Shown: positions 47,601 to 60,189, numbered from the stretch's first letter. The stretch is 64,000 nucleotides of DNA from Thysanoteuthis rhombus (GCA_963457665.1 OY735202.1:51324281-51388280), one strand, 5' to 3'. The notes: generated by a model from the sequence alone, not told the origin. Numbers and translations: made by a program.

Positions 47601-48206
47601 GATACTGAACATTTTATTTTTGGACAAGAATGCCTTATGAAATAGTTCTTACATTTTGTAACTTCTTACTTTTATACAATTCCAGCCATTTATCAATGAA
47701 TGTCATGGTACAGTGCAACAGATACAATTTTATCTATCCAAATCAATTAACAAGTTTTCACCAGAGTTAGTTCCCACCATCACTTCCTTTTGGTTTTATG
47801 ATTCTGGGATAGCATTTACTTTTTCAAGGTTATGATAGTTGAGCAAGAATTAAAAGATTGCTGTAAATTTAAGAATGTCCTGACCTTTTTCAATAAGCTT
47901 TGGCTCTTGATGTTAAGGAACCAATTAAAAAAAAAAGAAATAAGTTATATAAATTATGTACCAAGAGTTATGCAACTTTCAAATTGCTTGTTTTTTTGGG
48001 TTTTTTTTATCATTTTGATGTCCATGTTCATTAAATTTAAACAGCTTTGAAGAAAAAAACATTCTTCGTACTTTTGAATTTTTTGAGAAATGTCAATGAT
48101 GAGTTGAGAATAAAGATTCATATAGATTTTTCAGCAATTTCATTGTTGTTGATAGAAGCATGAGATTCGTCTCAAATATTATTTGATGAATATCTACCTC
48201 TTTGCA
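44691..48206. other. T-rich non-coding DNA, nothing recognised
   Basis: Several T-rich open frames (45243, 46731, 47209) are hydrophobic by composition only. Short (TG)n tracts lie at 46002-46015 and 46084-46100. Confidence 0.45.
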
Positions 48207-48249
<43 letters not shown>

Positions 48250-48270
48250 CATATATGTATGTATGCATGT
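48207..48270. repeat. (AT)n/(ATAC)n microsatellite
   Basis: (AT)n interrupted by ACAT and followed by ATGTATGTATGCATGT. Confidence 0.9.
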
Positions 48271-48524
48271 ATACACAAATTCATGCTTTGAAACATTCTC
48301 AAACTGTCCATCATAGCAACTGCTCAAAAATCAGTTATTTTAAATTTTCACAACAAAAAGTTTCTTAATGATTTCTTGTAGTATTAGGTGTATTCAATGA
48401 TATCCTAAAAGTCTACCCTGGTCTGATTACTGGAAAGGTATCATTTTCAAGGTGGCATACAAAGGACTTATTACAGAAATACTTCATGGGTTATTGATGT
48501 TTTCATGCAGCAGTACTCATTCTA

Positions 48525-49825
48525 CTGACAAATTCCTGAATCCACACCAAAATTTAATCATTTCTCCCCCTACAGCCCACAAAATTTCATTGACATTCAT
48601 TGAGAACTATTGGAGACATTTTGTGGGAAGACATGAGTGAATACAGAAATATGTAGAGAAAGAAAAAAGAAAAAAAAAATGAAAAAATATCTCTTAATCA
48701 AAAACAAAATTCTGGATGCCCCCCAAAATTCAATCATCTTTTTCACACTATATGGCTCACTCTTCCACGAATTGGAGTTCATTCAGAACCTATTGGAGAT
48801 ATCAAGTGGACAAACAGAAGCGAATATGAATGTATGATAAAACACAAAAATCTTGCAAGCTTTAGTCACTTCTTCCTTACCATGTGCCATACCCTTTCAT
48901 ATAATTTTGTTAAAATCAATTCAGAACATTTGGAGATATTTTGTTGAATGACAAGAGCAAAAGTTATGAAAAAAAAGCACACTAGAAAAATCATTCTCAA
49001 TCATAGAACAAATCCCCGGATCCATCTTCTTTGGTACTTGCTTTACCCATCCATGAATTTTCATTGAGAAATTTTGGAGATATATGGACAGATAGGAGCA
49101 GATACAGTTATAAAGAAAAAATATACATCCGTCAAATCTTTAGATCTGACCCAAAATTCAATCACTTCGAATTCCTTCCATACTCTGTGGCCCACCTTTC
49201 CACAAAATTTGATTGACATTCATTGAGAACTTTTGAAGATGTCATATAGACAACAGGAGCAAATACAGAAATATAGGAAGAAAAAAAAAACTGATAGATA
49301 TCTCACAATTAAAAATAAATTCTTGGATTCACCCCAAAATTTAATCACCTGCCTTGATACATGTCTCACCCTTACAAAGTTACATTACAGTTCATTGAGA
49401 CTTTATGGAGATATCATGTTGACGGCCAGGAGCCAATACAGAAATTTATGAAAAACAAAACACAAAAATATCTCTCAATCAGAAACGAAATCCTTGATCT
49501 CTCCCAAAGTTTAATCACTTCCTCTTTACAATCTGGTTTGTCCTCTCACAACATTTGATGGATGCTCATTGAGAATTTGTGGCATTATCAGGTTGACAGA
49601 CTGCAGCAAATATAGAAATCTATAGATATTAAAATGGAACAATATCTCTCAATCAAAAACGAATTCCTGCATCTGCCATAAGATTTAGTTATTTCTCCCT
49701 TACAATGTACCTTGGCCTTCTGCAAAATTTAATTGAGAACTTTGGGAGATATCGTATAGACAGACAGGAGCAAATGCAAAAATGTATTGAAAAAAACACA
49801 AAAACATAAGTTCCTGAATCTAGCC
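48525..49825 (+). repeat. Repeat A tandem array, forward half (~8 units)
   Basis: The anchor TTCATTGAGAACTTTTGGAG, with variants, occurs near 48597, 48777, 48919, 49056, 49217, 49391, 49566 and 49733, that is every 137-180 bp. Each unit continues with GACAGACAGGAGCAAATACA, an A-rich stretch, ATCTCTCAATCAAAAAC, CTGGATCCNCCCCAAAATT and a CCACAAAATTTCATTGACAT block. The units are diverged. No conserved frame is present. Confidence 0.75.
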
Positions 49826-50700
49826 TATACCTGTCCAAACCATATCTCCCAAAGTTCTCAGTGAATGTCAATGATATTTTGTAGCAAGGTGGGCCACAAG
49901 ATAGAGAAGGATTGATCAAACTTTGGAGTGGATCAGGTATTTCATTCTTGATTAGAAGATATTTTAGAGTTTTTTATTTTATATTCGCTTCTGTCTGCCT
50001 ACATGATATCTTGGTAATTCCTCCATGAAATTTTGTGGAAAGATGCAGATCGCAAGGGAGAAGTCATTGAATTTGGGGGCAGATCCAGGAATTTTTTTGA
50101 TCGAGAGATATTCGTTTTGATATTTTATACAGTTCTGTATTCGATCATGTCTGTCAACATGGTATCTCCAAAAGTTCTCGTTGAATGTCAATGAAATTTT
50201 GTGGAAGGTTGGGCACAAAGATAAAGGAGTAATTGACATTCATTGAGAACTTGTAGAGATATCATATGGTCAGCAGGTGTAAATACAGAAATATAGTAGG
50301 AAAAAGACCTGAAAAATTTATATCTAATTTGGGTATAGATCCAGGAATTTGTTTCATTTGGAGATATTTTTAGATACATCCCTATATTCACTCCTATCTG
50401 TCAATATGAAATCTCCAAAAATTCTCTAATAATTTGAATGAAATTCTGTGGGTGCTTCAGGTACATTGTAAGGAAGAAATATCAAGTTTTTGCACAGATC
50501 CAGGAATTCATTTTTTATTGAGAGATATTTATCTGTTTTTATATTTTCTACATTTCTGTTTATGCTCCTGTCTATCTACACAATATCTTGAAAAGTTTTC
50601 TATGAATTTCAATTAAATTTTGTGGAAAGGTGGGCTGCAAGATGGAGGAGTGATCAAATTTTGAGGTAGATCTAGAAATTTGTGTTTCATTGGGAGATAT
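49826..50700 (-). repeat. Repeat A tandem array, reverse half
   Basis: From 49826 the same unit runs in the opposite direction (AAGTTCTCAGTGAATGTCAA near 49855, then 50017, 50172, 50415 and 50597). A single forward piece is inserted at about 50230-50320, so the array flips at least three times. Confidence 0.7.
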
Positions 50701-52227
50701 TTATGGCCTTTTGAGGCTTGTTGCTGAATTTGAATTACTGCCTAGCAACCATTGCTAAGGAAAAACCATTTCTGAATGCTTCCATGTCTGAAATTGTTTA
50801 GTACATCCTAAAGTGTCACTATGCCTAGTTTTATGCTTTCATCACAAAGTGAGCAGTTCCAACCAAATTCTGTACTGATCGCCTGGACTATAAGCTGAAT
50901 AGATAAAGAAAAGATTTTTCTATTGACAGTTTCTTTCAACTTACTTTATATTAATAACATTTGTGCTTGTTAGTTGAGGTGATCAGCCAACTTTCAAAAG
51001 TCAGGCTATTGATATCCAATAGCCACTAGCCACTAATATCAAATGGATTAGTTCTAATCGTTTACATAATAATTGTGTCATAACTTGCCATACAACTAAA
51101 AAAAATGTATATATAAGATCGGCTACCAATAACCAAAAATTATAGTACAAAATATGTATCCATTTGTGATGATTTCCCCGCCAAAATTTATTTACTTCTA
51201 ATCTTTTCTTTTTTCTTTGAAAAAAAAAACTTATTGTGAAAAATGATTTTGTTCCTATACTGTACATTATGATTAAACAGATAAAATAAGTGAATTGAAA
51301 TGATCTTGTTTAGATCTAATTTTTTGACAGGCAATTCATTTAAAGTTCGAACAGGGTTTTGCTGATTAGTAATTAGAAAGAACAGTTTTAATTGCCAAAA
51401 TTTAGTGCAGAATTGAAAGAATTATACTTCTACATAAAATAGCCAATGCTTTTTTTATCTTGAAATCCCCTTTTTCTTCTTTTACTTTAATAGTCTAATT
51501 TTACTTTTAAGTAGGTGGAAACATACACAGCAAGCAATTTTACGTTCATCTTACAAGTCAAGCCATGATACCTGTCTTACCTTTTCGATATTTCTACTTA
51601 GTGTCTCCTATTTGATATGCTAGGTTGTGGTTCATTGAAGAGTCACGGTCTAGCAGCTCTTCTCTCTCATAGATTCCCACTTAATGGTAGTAATATTTAC
51701 AATGCTTTAGAATTTGTAACTGCCTCTAGAAATGAAAGGAAACTGACTTGAAAAGGATGTCTGCAAAGTTTTATTTCCAATAATTTTTTCCTTATGGTAA
51801 AAATGTACTTATTAATAGTGATGGGATGTTCTTGTGTGTTCAGTTCATAAAATAGATGAGGTTTTCACTGACATAAAAAAAATTCTTTATTAATCACTTG
51901 GCTAGCATTCAAATGCCTCAAGTGTGTATATGTTATGTATATATGCTTTATAATACAATGCATATTAATAGCTGTGCATGAGTATTATCTGAGTAATAAT
52001 GTATATCCATTTATATACTGTGAATGTATTATGCATTTACATGTGTACATCATTAATGTAAAGGCATGTTTTTTTTATTTGCAATTGGTTGTTTTTATGG
52101 TGCCTCTTAGATAACTTTAATCATAAACCATTGAAACAAGTGCCTTTTATGATTCAAGTCATGAATTTTTATTAGCTTTAATATCATATGGTTAAATTCC
52201 TATACTTGATTATCTTCAAGTGTCGAT
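50701..52227. other. AT-rich non-coding DNA, nothing recognised
   Basis: No motif recognised. Confidence 0.45.
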
Positions 52228-52272
52228 TTGTCTTTTCCTTTTCTCCCCTCTTGGCCATATTCTGTACTTCAG

Positions 52273-52405
52273 GCATCAGTGGAGAAGCATAACGGTGACA
52301 AATTAGACATCGTACAGAGAGTACAACACCTCTTTCACCAAATACTGAATGAAAATCAGTTCATACATAGCTACGATGCCGGCGAGGTGACTTTTGGATC
52401 TGCCA
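52273..52405 (+). CDS. Candidate internal exon, unidentified protein
   Basis: An open segment begins after TCTGTACTTCAG (acceptor-like, AG at 52271-52272) and ends before GTAAAT at 52406 (donor-like). An alternative donor is GTGACT at 52387. It encodes ASVEKHNGDKLDIVQRVQHL, FHQILNENQFIHSYDAGEVT and FGSA: a mixed, soluble, helix-compatible sequence of normal composition in a locally G+C-richer stretch, unlike other frames in the window. As drawn it starts in phase 0 and ends in phase 1. That does not fit the HS6ST last exon, whose first codon needs two bases from upstream. I do not recognise the protein. It may be an exon of another gene, a cryptic or optional exon, or a transposon remnant. 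Confidence 0.35.
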
Positions 52406-52429
52406 GTAAATTGATAAATTCTACCTTAG

Positions 52430-52640
52430 CCCATAGCCCACCCTTCCACAATGTCATTTCATTGAAATTTTCTTACAGATATTGTGTAGACTAACATAAG
52501 TGATTTACATGAATGAAAAGATGGCTCTCAATCGTCTGAAAAAAAATTTCCAAAATTTAATCAATTAATTTTTACCCCGTGGCTTACCCTTCCAGATGAT
52601 TTCACTTTCACTTTTAGAGATATTATTTGGGTCTGTATTA
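52430..52640 (+). repeat. Repeat A, isolated forward units
   Basis: AGCCCACCCTTCCACAATGT, TTTCATTGAAATTTTC and CAGATATTGTGTAGACTAAC, then CAAAATTTAATCA and TGGCTTACCCTTCCAGATG, follow the forward unit order seen at 48525-49825. Confidence 0.55.
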
Positions 52641-52999
52641 AACTACTCAAACATCCAAATCAGGATGTTAACCAAGAATTTTATTTCCTCACCATTTTTA
52701 TAGGATTGGGAAGTTTTCCAAAATCTACATTTCAAAAAATTTTACTGGTATTTTCATTTGAAAAAAGTCCCCCAAATTACCAAAAACCTGCTCAGATTAA
52801 TAGGGAAATTAGAATTGGGGTTTCTGTTAGGAATTAGCTGTTTTACATGACTAGTGAGAACAAATTTATTTGCAGGATGTTAGCCAATTAGAATTGAATA
52901 TGTGAGCTCTTGGATGTTCACATATTCCTACGTCTTTATTAACAGCTAGCAATAATACTTGCCATTACCTGAGCGAATATAACTGCAAATTTAACAATG

Positions 53000-53560
53000 C
53001 TGTTTCCCCTTGCTTTAGATCCCTAGAAAGAAAAGTTCCTCCTTCTATCTGAACCTGAAAGAGAAAATGTTCCCTCTTGCTTTTGGCACCTAGAATAGAA
53101 AAAAACATCCCATACTCAATTTTTACCCCTGATAGTGAAAAAAAAAGGGTCCCTCTTGATTGTGACCCTGAAAGAAGAGAATTTTTCCACCCTGATTTTG
53201 TTCCTGGAAAATGACAAAACATTTCCCAATCAATTTTGATCTCTGACAGTGACGAAAATATTCTCCCCTCTATTTAGACCACTAAAAGATAAAGTCCCCC
53301 ACCCTATTGTGATACCTTAAATTGAATTGATTTTGATTTTGATCTCTTGAGGTGAATAAATTGGCCTTGGATTTTGATTTTTGCCCTTGAATTGAAAAAT
53401 TCCCTTGGATTTTGACTCTTAAAGATGAATTAGGAAGTTCCCTTTAGATTTTTGAACCTTGAAAATAAAAAAATGAATTTCCACTAGATTTTGACCTCTA
53501 GAAGTGGGGAAAAATCTTCCCCTTGATTTTGATCCTAAAAAGTAAAAATTGAAATTGGAA
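53000..53560. repeat. Degenerate ~37-bp minisatellite, about 15 copies
   Basis: A unit close to TTGATTTTGACCCTGAAAGT plus GAAAA and TTCCCCC recurs with anchors near 53018, 53051, 53086, 53126, 53164, 53201, 53239, 53277, 53311, 53341, 53380, 53416, 53453, 53493 and 53530 (spacing 30-40 bp). Copies are strongly diverged. A minus-strand frame through part of it shows an imperfect repeat of about 12 residues, which is a consequence of the tandem structure. Confidence 0.7.
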
Positions 53561-53703
53561 AAAATAACTGTGCTAGGGTCAAACACTCCTTGCGTTATTA
53601 AAATCTAAAAGGTAAACAAAACAAAATTAATTTCTCCATACAATATTATTCCAAAACTAAGTAGCCCATTTCCACTACTGTATTAGTAAGAAATTCAGTG
53701 TTT

Positions 53704-53731
53704 ACAAAAAAAAAAAAAAAAAAAACTATTA

Positions 53732-53763
<32 letters not shown>
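53704..53763. repeat. Two adjacent poly(A) runs
   Basis: A runs of about 23 and 26 bases are separated by CTATTATCTTT. Confidence 0.9.
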
Positions 53764-54779
53764 TACTACAAGGAACACAATTTTAAAATTGATCCTCTTT
53801 TTCTTAAATCTGTCAGTTTTCTTACCTAGAAATAGATATACGAGAATTGATTTATTGTTTGTTTGATGAAATAAAGTATATTGTATTCATCATATCAAAG
53901 AAATCTGACCCTACCATTTTAGTTGTTGTTTGACTCATCATCAGTTTTTGTGTACGTCATGGTTTTGTGTATATGACTCATTGGATTTTGGTGAGGTAAT
54001 ATTGTTACTCTTTGAAAACCAAGTCAACTCTAGAGTTGAAGAAGTATTTGTTTTAAAAGTGAACCAGTACTAAAATTATTCCATCAATGGAAAGTAAACA
54101 AGATAGATTGATAGATACACTAAAATAAGTAGGTAGATAGATAAATGTCAACAACGAATCCACTTTCTTCAGTATGGAAAAAAAAAAAAAAGAAAAATTA
54201 TTGTAAAATGTTCAGTGAATTTAGTGAAAGTTGATTTTAAGTGTTGAAAATGTAAAAATGAAACAAAAATATTTTTCAGAGCATTATTATTGAATTTAGA
54301 TATAGGTATTTCGTGGAAGTTGATTTTAAATGCTCATATTGCTTTTGATAATTACAATCTAAACATCTATAAAAACAAAACTTACAAAAAAAAGAATAGA
54401 TGTGGTTAGAATGAAGTGTTCTTAAATTATATCACAGTATTTCCAGTTCAGCATTGGTAAATAGACCCCCCCCTTCAAACTCCCTTGAAGTGTGACAAGA
54501 TTTTTCTTCTATGCTCTAATCCTGAACATTTAGGGGTACCTTGAATAATTATCCTGGCTGTGATGCACTCCTTAGGAAAAGAAGGCAAACATAATCATAA
54601 ACCTTCATAAATATTAGTATAATTTTAAGACCCAATGAAAGCTTTGTGTAATTTCTACCTGCTAATACAGTCTACCAAGTTGCTGATCTTTTATGAAGCC
54701 TGTAGCTACCGGTGGTTGTTCATGATCTAAATAATTCAATATTTTGAAAGATTATTTCTTAATTTTGCATCAAATAACA
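53764..54779. other. AT-rich non-coding DNA, nothing recognised
   Basis: No motif recognised. Confidence 0.45.
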
Positions 54780-55115
54780 CATATTGCATCTAAAACTCCC
54801 TAACAATGGCAAAAACACCCAAGTGGTTCTGTAAGGCTTTAAGGGCTCCTCCGGACCAGGAGACTTACCATGAAGGGAAGAATGGACAGTGTCCTGCACC
54901 ACCTGATTCTTGTAGAGGATCTCTTGAAATCAGCCAGGAAACTCAACTCGACTTGAGTTGTAGCTACACGTTCCAACAGGATAATCATCCTAAATATCCA
55001 ATCACAGCTGCTAAAAAATGATTCAGATTCAAGAAAATCCAAGTTTTGGTTTGATGAAATAGAATCTCATAACAAAATCTATGGCTAGAATTCAGAGTGG
55101 TAGTGTAAAATATAA
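54780..55115 (+). pseudogene. Tc1-like transposase fragment
   Basis: One + frame reads MKGRMDSVLHHLILVEDLLK and then SARKLNST before a stop. After a frame change SYTFQQDNHPKYPITAAKK follows, then FRFKKIQVLV and QNLWLEF. These match the Tc1 order: G.MD...Y..IL...LL.SA+KL, TFQQDNDPKHT, W....I.VL.WPSQSPDLNPIENLW. The catalytic-region D of QQDN is present. At least two frame changes and several stops make it dead, and roughly the middle third of the gene is all that remains. No terminal repeats were identified. Confidence 0.75.
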
Positions 55116-56540
55116 TTTATTTTTAACATATGGACCTAAAGGAGGAAATCATTTCTCAAAGAATAACTGAAAACTGACCGCCACTTCTCTGGCACAAAGA
55201 AAAGTATTAACCTTTACAATTTTTTTCAAATTTTTTTCTTGTATATGGAACTATGTGGTAGAATTAAAATGAGAAATTGGTTTATAACTACATTACAGTC
55301 TAAAATGATTCCCCAACTTGTCTTACTTCAATTCTATACACTTAATATCATTTTTTTTTTTTAAATTTGAACTATGGAATTGTGTGATAGAAAAGTGATA
55401 AAGATAAAGATTTAGTACAGAATGTCGAAAATATCCCTGTACTTTGTGTGATAAGCAGAAGCAATGGATTATAATAGATTTCTCATAGCTCAATTATTAA
55501 TTTTTCTCAACTTGGTCACTTTCATTCAGTTGCCATTTTAAAAATCTTTTTCTTTTGCCGTCTTTGCTTTTCCTTTTGATTTTAAATCTTTTTTCTTCCT
55601 GTTTCATTAATAGGTTTGTATTTGTTCTGTCTTTCACATGTAATTCCTGTTGGATTTCCATGTAAAATTCTTGGCCTTTCCTTCTATTAGATAAAATATT
55701 TTCAGTTGGATCAGTGGTTGTGTTTTTTTGTTTTATTTTTTTTATCGTTTTCACAGTAATAGGACAGGGAAAATATTATACAAAAAAATTTACATTCAAC
55801 CCTGGCCAAGTGTGTGTGTGTGTGTGTGCATGCCTGCCTATGTGCACACATGCACAAACAGAAACAAAGATAACTGAACTATCAATAACCATGGCAATTG
55901 AAAATGAAGTCAAAATATATTCAATGTTACTCATGAAATATCTTCTTTTTTGTCTCTTACCTCATAGTGAAAGATATACTAATGTGATAGCACCCCCCCA
56001 CCCCCGCAGTATAAATAGATGTATAAAAAGTTATTGGGGATCAACAAAGCATTTGGAGTGTACACGATTACATTAGTTCAATTCGTTCAGCATAGGTTTA
56101 GGTCTGGAAATATAGATAAACATTCTGGGGGGGGGGTCAAACTTCTTGATTGTGAAGAATTATCAATGGCAGTGCACAATTAGACAAATAATAGATCTAG
56201 CACTTTCTGGAGACTGTACTTTGCTGGATTTGTGACCATTAAACCTATCAATAAAGGATGTTGGAAAATGGTTATTACTTCAAATGGGTCATATTTTTAT
56301 TGAATATTTACCATTTTTTATTGTTAATTTCACCCTTCATCTTGCTATATAACAACTAAATACTCTGCATCTTAATCAAAAAGGAAATGCACATAGCAAA
56401 GATGCATTTTAAAAGATATTTGTATTTCTTACATAAAAATTCTGCAGGTACAAAGTGTGGTGTCTAAACTAGATAAGTCTAATGGCTCCGTTTTATCAAT
56501 TAAGAGTCTAAGACATGGCTTGAATTTGTTTATTCAGGTT
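55116..56540. other. AT-rich non-coding DNA, nothing recognised
   Basis: A (TG)n tract at 55810-55828, a C run at about 55991-56003 and a G run at about 56127-56136. No coding motif. Confidence 0.45.
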
Positions 56541-56599
56541 CAATCCTAATGCCACATGTACAAATATGAGGTTGGATCAATAAATCTGTAGTTGTAGTT

Positions 56600-56730
56600 G
56601 CTTAATTTTGATCAGAAATTTCACTGCATAATGTTCAATCTAGGTTAATGTAGAATTAATAGAGAAGCATTAGATCAAGTGCATTGACAAGGATGGAGAT
56701 TTTTGAAAAATTGACATTTGTTGTGTAATA
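56600..56730. repeat. Dispersed repeat E, copy 2
   Basis: Corresponds in order to 44550-44690 (see the shared blocks given there). Confidence 0.4.
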
Positions 56731-57975
56731 TAATTGAATGGTCACACATGATATGTGCCCAATGCACCATTTTTAAAAAGTTGATATTTTTGTTATTTTT
56801 AGAATTACTATCCTCAGTTTTTTTTTGTTTTTTGTTTTTTTTTTTCTTATTTTGGAGCTTGAACACTGCAGTCTGATACTGGTATGTGATAATTTGCAAT
56901 CAGAATCAAGTCAGTTATCAGGGAAGGATTGAAATAGTGTCATCCAACATGAAAGCATATTTGCAATCAGTGGCATGTTGGGCACTTATCATGTGCAGCC
57001 ATTCAATTTTCTTTTTGCCATAATTAAACTACAGGCTGATTGATGTACCTACAAACACCTGTGCACACTTTTGAGAAACTTCCTCTTCAGTAGAGTTCAA
57101 AATATTTCCTCAAATACATTTTTGGATGCAAATATGTTTCAACTGCATAACACATATTGATAGCTATAAGAAAGTACTTATCTAGTTGTTATTGCAGTAA
57201 TAAAAGAAAGTTTTTATTTGAAGTTATTATGGTAATAAAACTATTTCAGTACAAGTTGAACTTAAGCATCCTTGGCCTTTAGTACTTTCTTTCTTTTTTT
57301 CTTCTCTTTTTTTTCCCTCCTTTTTTACCACCTGTAAATATTTTAATGTGCTTAGATGTAAAGCTTCAAGTATTGTCGTAGGTGTAAAGCTGGAAATATC
57401 TTAGATTTAACAAGAACAACACTGACTTCAAATTATCTCTCACTTTTTTCATTTGAATTTTCATTATCCTTGCACTCTACACTGCTCTAAAATATGAAAT
57501 ACCATTTCAAATCCCATATTCTTGAATATTATTCTCTACTATCTGAGCTATACTTGAGACCACATAATTAATGCTACAGGTATTTTCCAACATTGATAAC
57601 ATGAAATTGGAGATAATGTTTATATTTTTTACCTTACTGGTTCTCAAGTGACCTTCTGCTGTTGATAAACAAGCCCACTGTTGCTGTGCTATTAGAAATG
57701 CACATTCTAATGCATGTTATGTGAAATTATCAGTGCATATTGTGCAGTCAGATAGTGGTGTCATCCAAGATCATGACACCTTCTCTAGTAGAACTACCTT
57801 TCCTACTTTGTGTAGACTAACTGACAGTGCATGACAATATTCTTTCATCTGTGCACATCTTTTATTCAAAACTGCAGCCAGAAGCTTTTATACTGTTGCC
57901 ATTTTCATTCCTTTTTAATTTTCACATGGAATAATAATTTTCCAATGATTAAAATGGTTGATAGATCTAGAAAAA
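56731..57975. other. AT-rich non-coding DNA, nothing recognised
   Basis: No motif recognised. Confidence 0.45.
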
Positions 57976-58285
57976 GGGATATTAGTTCTGTAAACTTTCT
58001 ATCTTGTAATGCTGAAAGAGGACAAATTTTTTTAGTCAATTTTTATATAATCTTGGAGTGTCCAGACAAGCCACTTTTATTCTGATCAGTGTTATTTCAG
58101 TGTGTTGTCTCATGATAGTGTGCATATATATAAGTTATAAGATGTGTTGAAATAAAACTGATCTGATTAAAAGTGGCTTGACACATGATTGTGGATACTT
58201 AGGGATTAAATATAAAAATTGACTAAAAAAGATTGTTCTTTTTCAGCATTACATGATGAGAAATTTACATGATTAATATATAATC
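57976..58285. repeat. Long imperfect inverted repeat (~125-140-bp arms)
   Basis: Left arm 57976-58100 pairs with right arm 58148-58285. Paired blocks include TTGTAATGCTGAAAGAGGAC with TTTTTCAGCATTACATGA, TTTAGTCAATTTTTATAT with ATAAAAATTGACTAAA, AAGCCACTTTTATTCTGATC with GATCTGATTAAAAGTGGCTT, and TGTTATTT with AAATAAAA. The loop is about 47 bp. It could be a foldback transposon or a hairpin formed by local inversion; no transposase or target duplication is seen. Confidence 0.75.
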
Positions 58286-59084
58286 CTCAAACTACTCATG
58301 GCTCTGATTTCAACATTTTAGCCCATAAGCTGATAGATAAGAACCTACTTCTTATGTCAGAGTTCAAGAGATTGCAAAAGGACAATATCATGCTTAAATA
58401 TTTAACCTGGAAAACTTATTTCTAACTATTTTTTTTTTTCACTGGAATACAAACAAAAGATATATTATTCCATCTTGTTTGCGGGTATAAACCAGCTTAT
58501 TAAAGGATAATCATGTTCATGTTGGTCAATATAAAATATGCTTTTTTGCTAAATTGGTACTTGAAAATTATGTGGGCAAACTTTGTGAATTGTGTTAACT
58601 TCATTAAACTATACCTGATTGGAAAATGTGTTACCTTCAGTGTTTTTCTTTATTAAGAGACATTTTTTGTTAATTCTAATTATTCTATGAATTGTAAATT
58701 TCTTCATATTCTTGGGCTGATTAGTATCATAGATTATCAAAGCATTTTAAAAATGTTTCAAAAAGGGAAAAATCCAAAGATGAGTAGACCAGTTCAAAAG
58801 AACTTTCTGGATCTTATTGACTTCTTATCTTAAAGAAAGAATATGCTTACAACATATTGTGGTTTTAATGAAATTAAGGTTTGTTCTATGTCTAGAGCAG
58901 GGGATTAATAGAAAATAGGATGTGGCTCTCTAAAGTCACCCACATACAAGGATAACTTTTCAAGCATTGTTCTTAGTTTGTCCATGCCATCAGAGATGAC
59001 CGCATGTATTAACTAGAAAACTCTCAGTGTATACCTCCACCAACACCATCTTCAGGGGGAGTAATTGTGCTTCGATCTACCCCC
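58286..59084. other. AT-rich non-coding DNA, nothing recognised
   Basis: No motif recognised. Confidence 0.45.
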
Positions 59085-59790
59085 AAAATTCAATCATTTC
59101 TTCCATAGCTTATGGTCTACATTCCACCAAATATCATTGAAATTCATTGAGAATTTTTGGAGATAACATTTGGACAAACATAAAATTTGGATATTATGTA
59201 ATTTCAGCAGGAGATAATTGTGCATGGATCTGCTCAAAAAATTTTATCAGTTTTCCCATAACATATTGTCCACAAAATATCATTGGAAATCATCAATAAC
59301 TTTTGGAGATATTATGTGGACTGTCATGAATGTATACATGAATCTAAGTGGGGGGGATCTCTCTCCATTGAAAAAATATTCCTGGATCCGCTCCCAAATT
59401 TTACTACCTCTTCCTTACCCCATTTATCCTTCCCAAAAATTTAATTGAAATTCATCCTCTACTCTTGAAGATATTATGTGGACAGACATGGAATTTTGTT
59501 GAAATTATATGGTTTGGACGTATAATTACGACGTAGGGGAGGTAATTGTACACGGATTCACTCCAAAATTTAATCAGTTCTTCTTTAACTTTTTGTCCAC
59601 CCATCCACAAAATGTCAGAAATTCATAGAGAGCTTTGATGGATATTGTATGGATAGTCATGAGTATACACGTAAATATCTCGCAATCAAAAAAAAAAATC
59701 CTAGATATACCTCTTCCTTCCACAAAATTTGATTGCTTTCAGAGATATCGTGTGAGCAGACGAACAAACTGACTTAATCGAATAGATATG
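59085..59790 (+). repeat. Repeat A array, forward units (~4-5)
   Basis: Forward anchors near 59145, 59288, 59453 and 59622 (variants of TTCATTGAGAATTTTTGGAG), with CACTCCAAAATTTAATCA and CATCCACAAAATG-type blocks between them. Confidence 0.65.
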
Positions 59791-60189
59791 CCTGTTTTCA
59801 ACAGAGGTAAAATATGGATTTACATAGCATTTAAAATACATGTATTAGAGATTTGCATTGCCATGTGCTTTTTTACAAGGACATTCTATTTCACTATACT
59901 GCTAAAGAGGGTACTTAATTTCTGCCATTTTTACGGAAGTACTGTTCACATGAGCCCATGCTGAAAATTCAAGCCAGATAATGTTGAAAAATTAGAAGAA
60001 ATAAGAGAATTTAGATAAAATAAAACCAGATCGAAAGGAAGCTAATTCATATCAACTGTACTTCCTTTAATACTTTCATAAAAATAGTGGAAATGAAGTC
60101 CCCAGTTCAGCATTATTGTTGTTATATTGTGGCAAGAGAGTGGTATATCCTCCTTATTTGTATTTTATAAATTTCTTTGTCCGCTCCTG

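Noticed and set aside
53000-53560. CRISPR-like regular repeats
   Set aside because: Units are contiguous and diverged with no unique spacers, and the window is eukaryotic.
55714-56076. 120-codon + strand frame
   Set aside because: It runs through a (TG)n tract and has no domain; probably chance.
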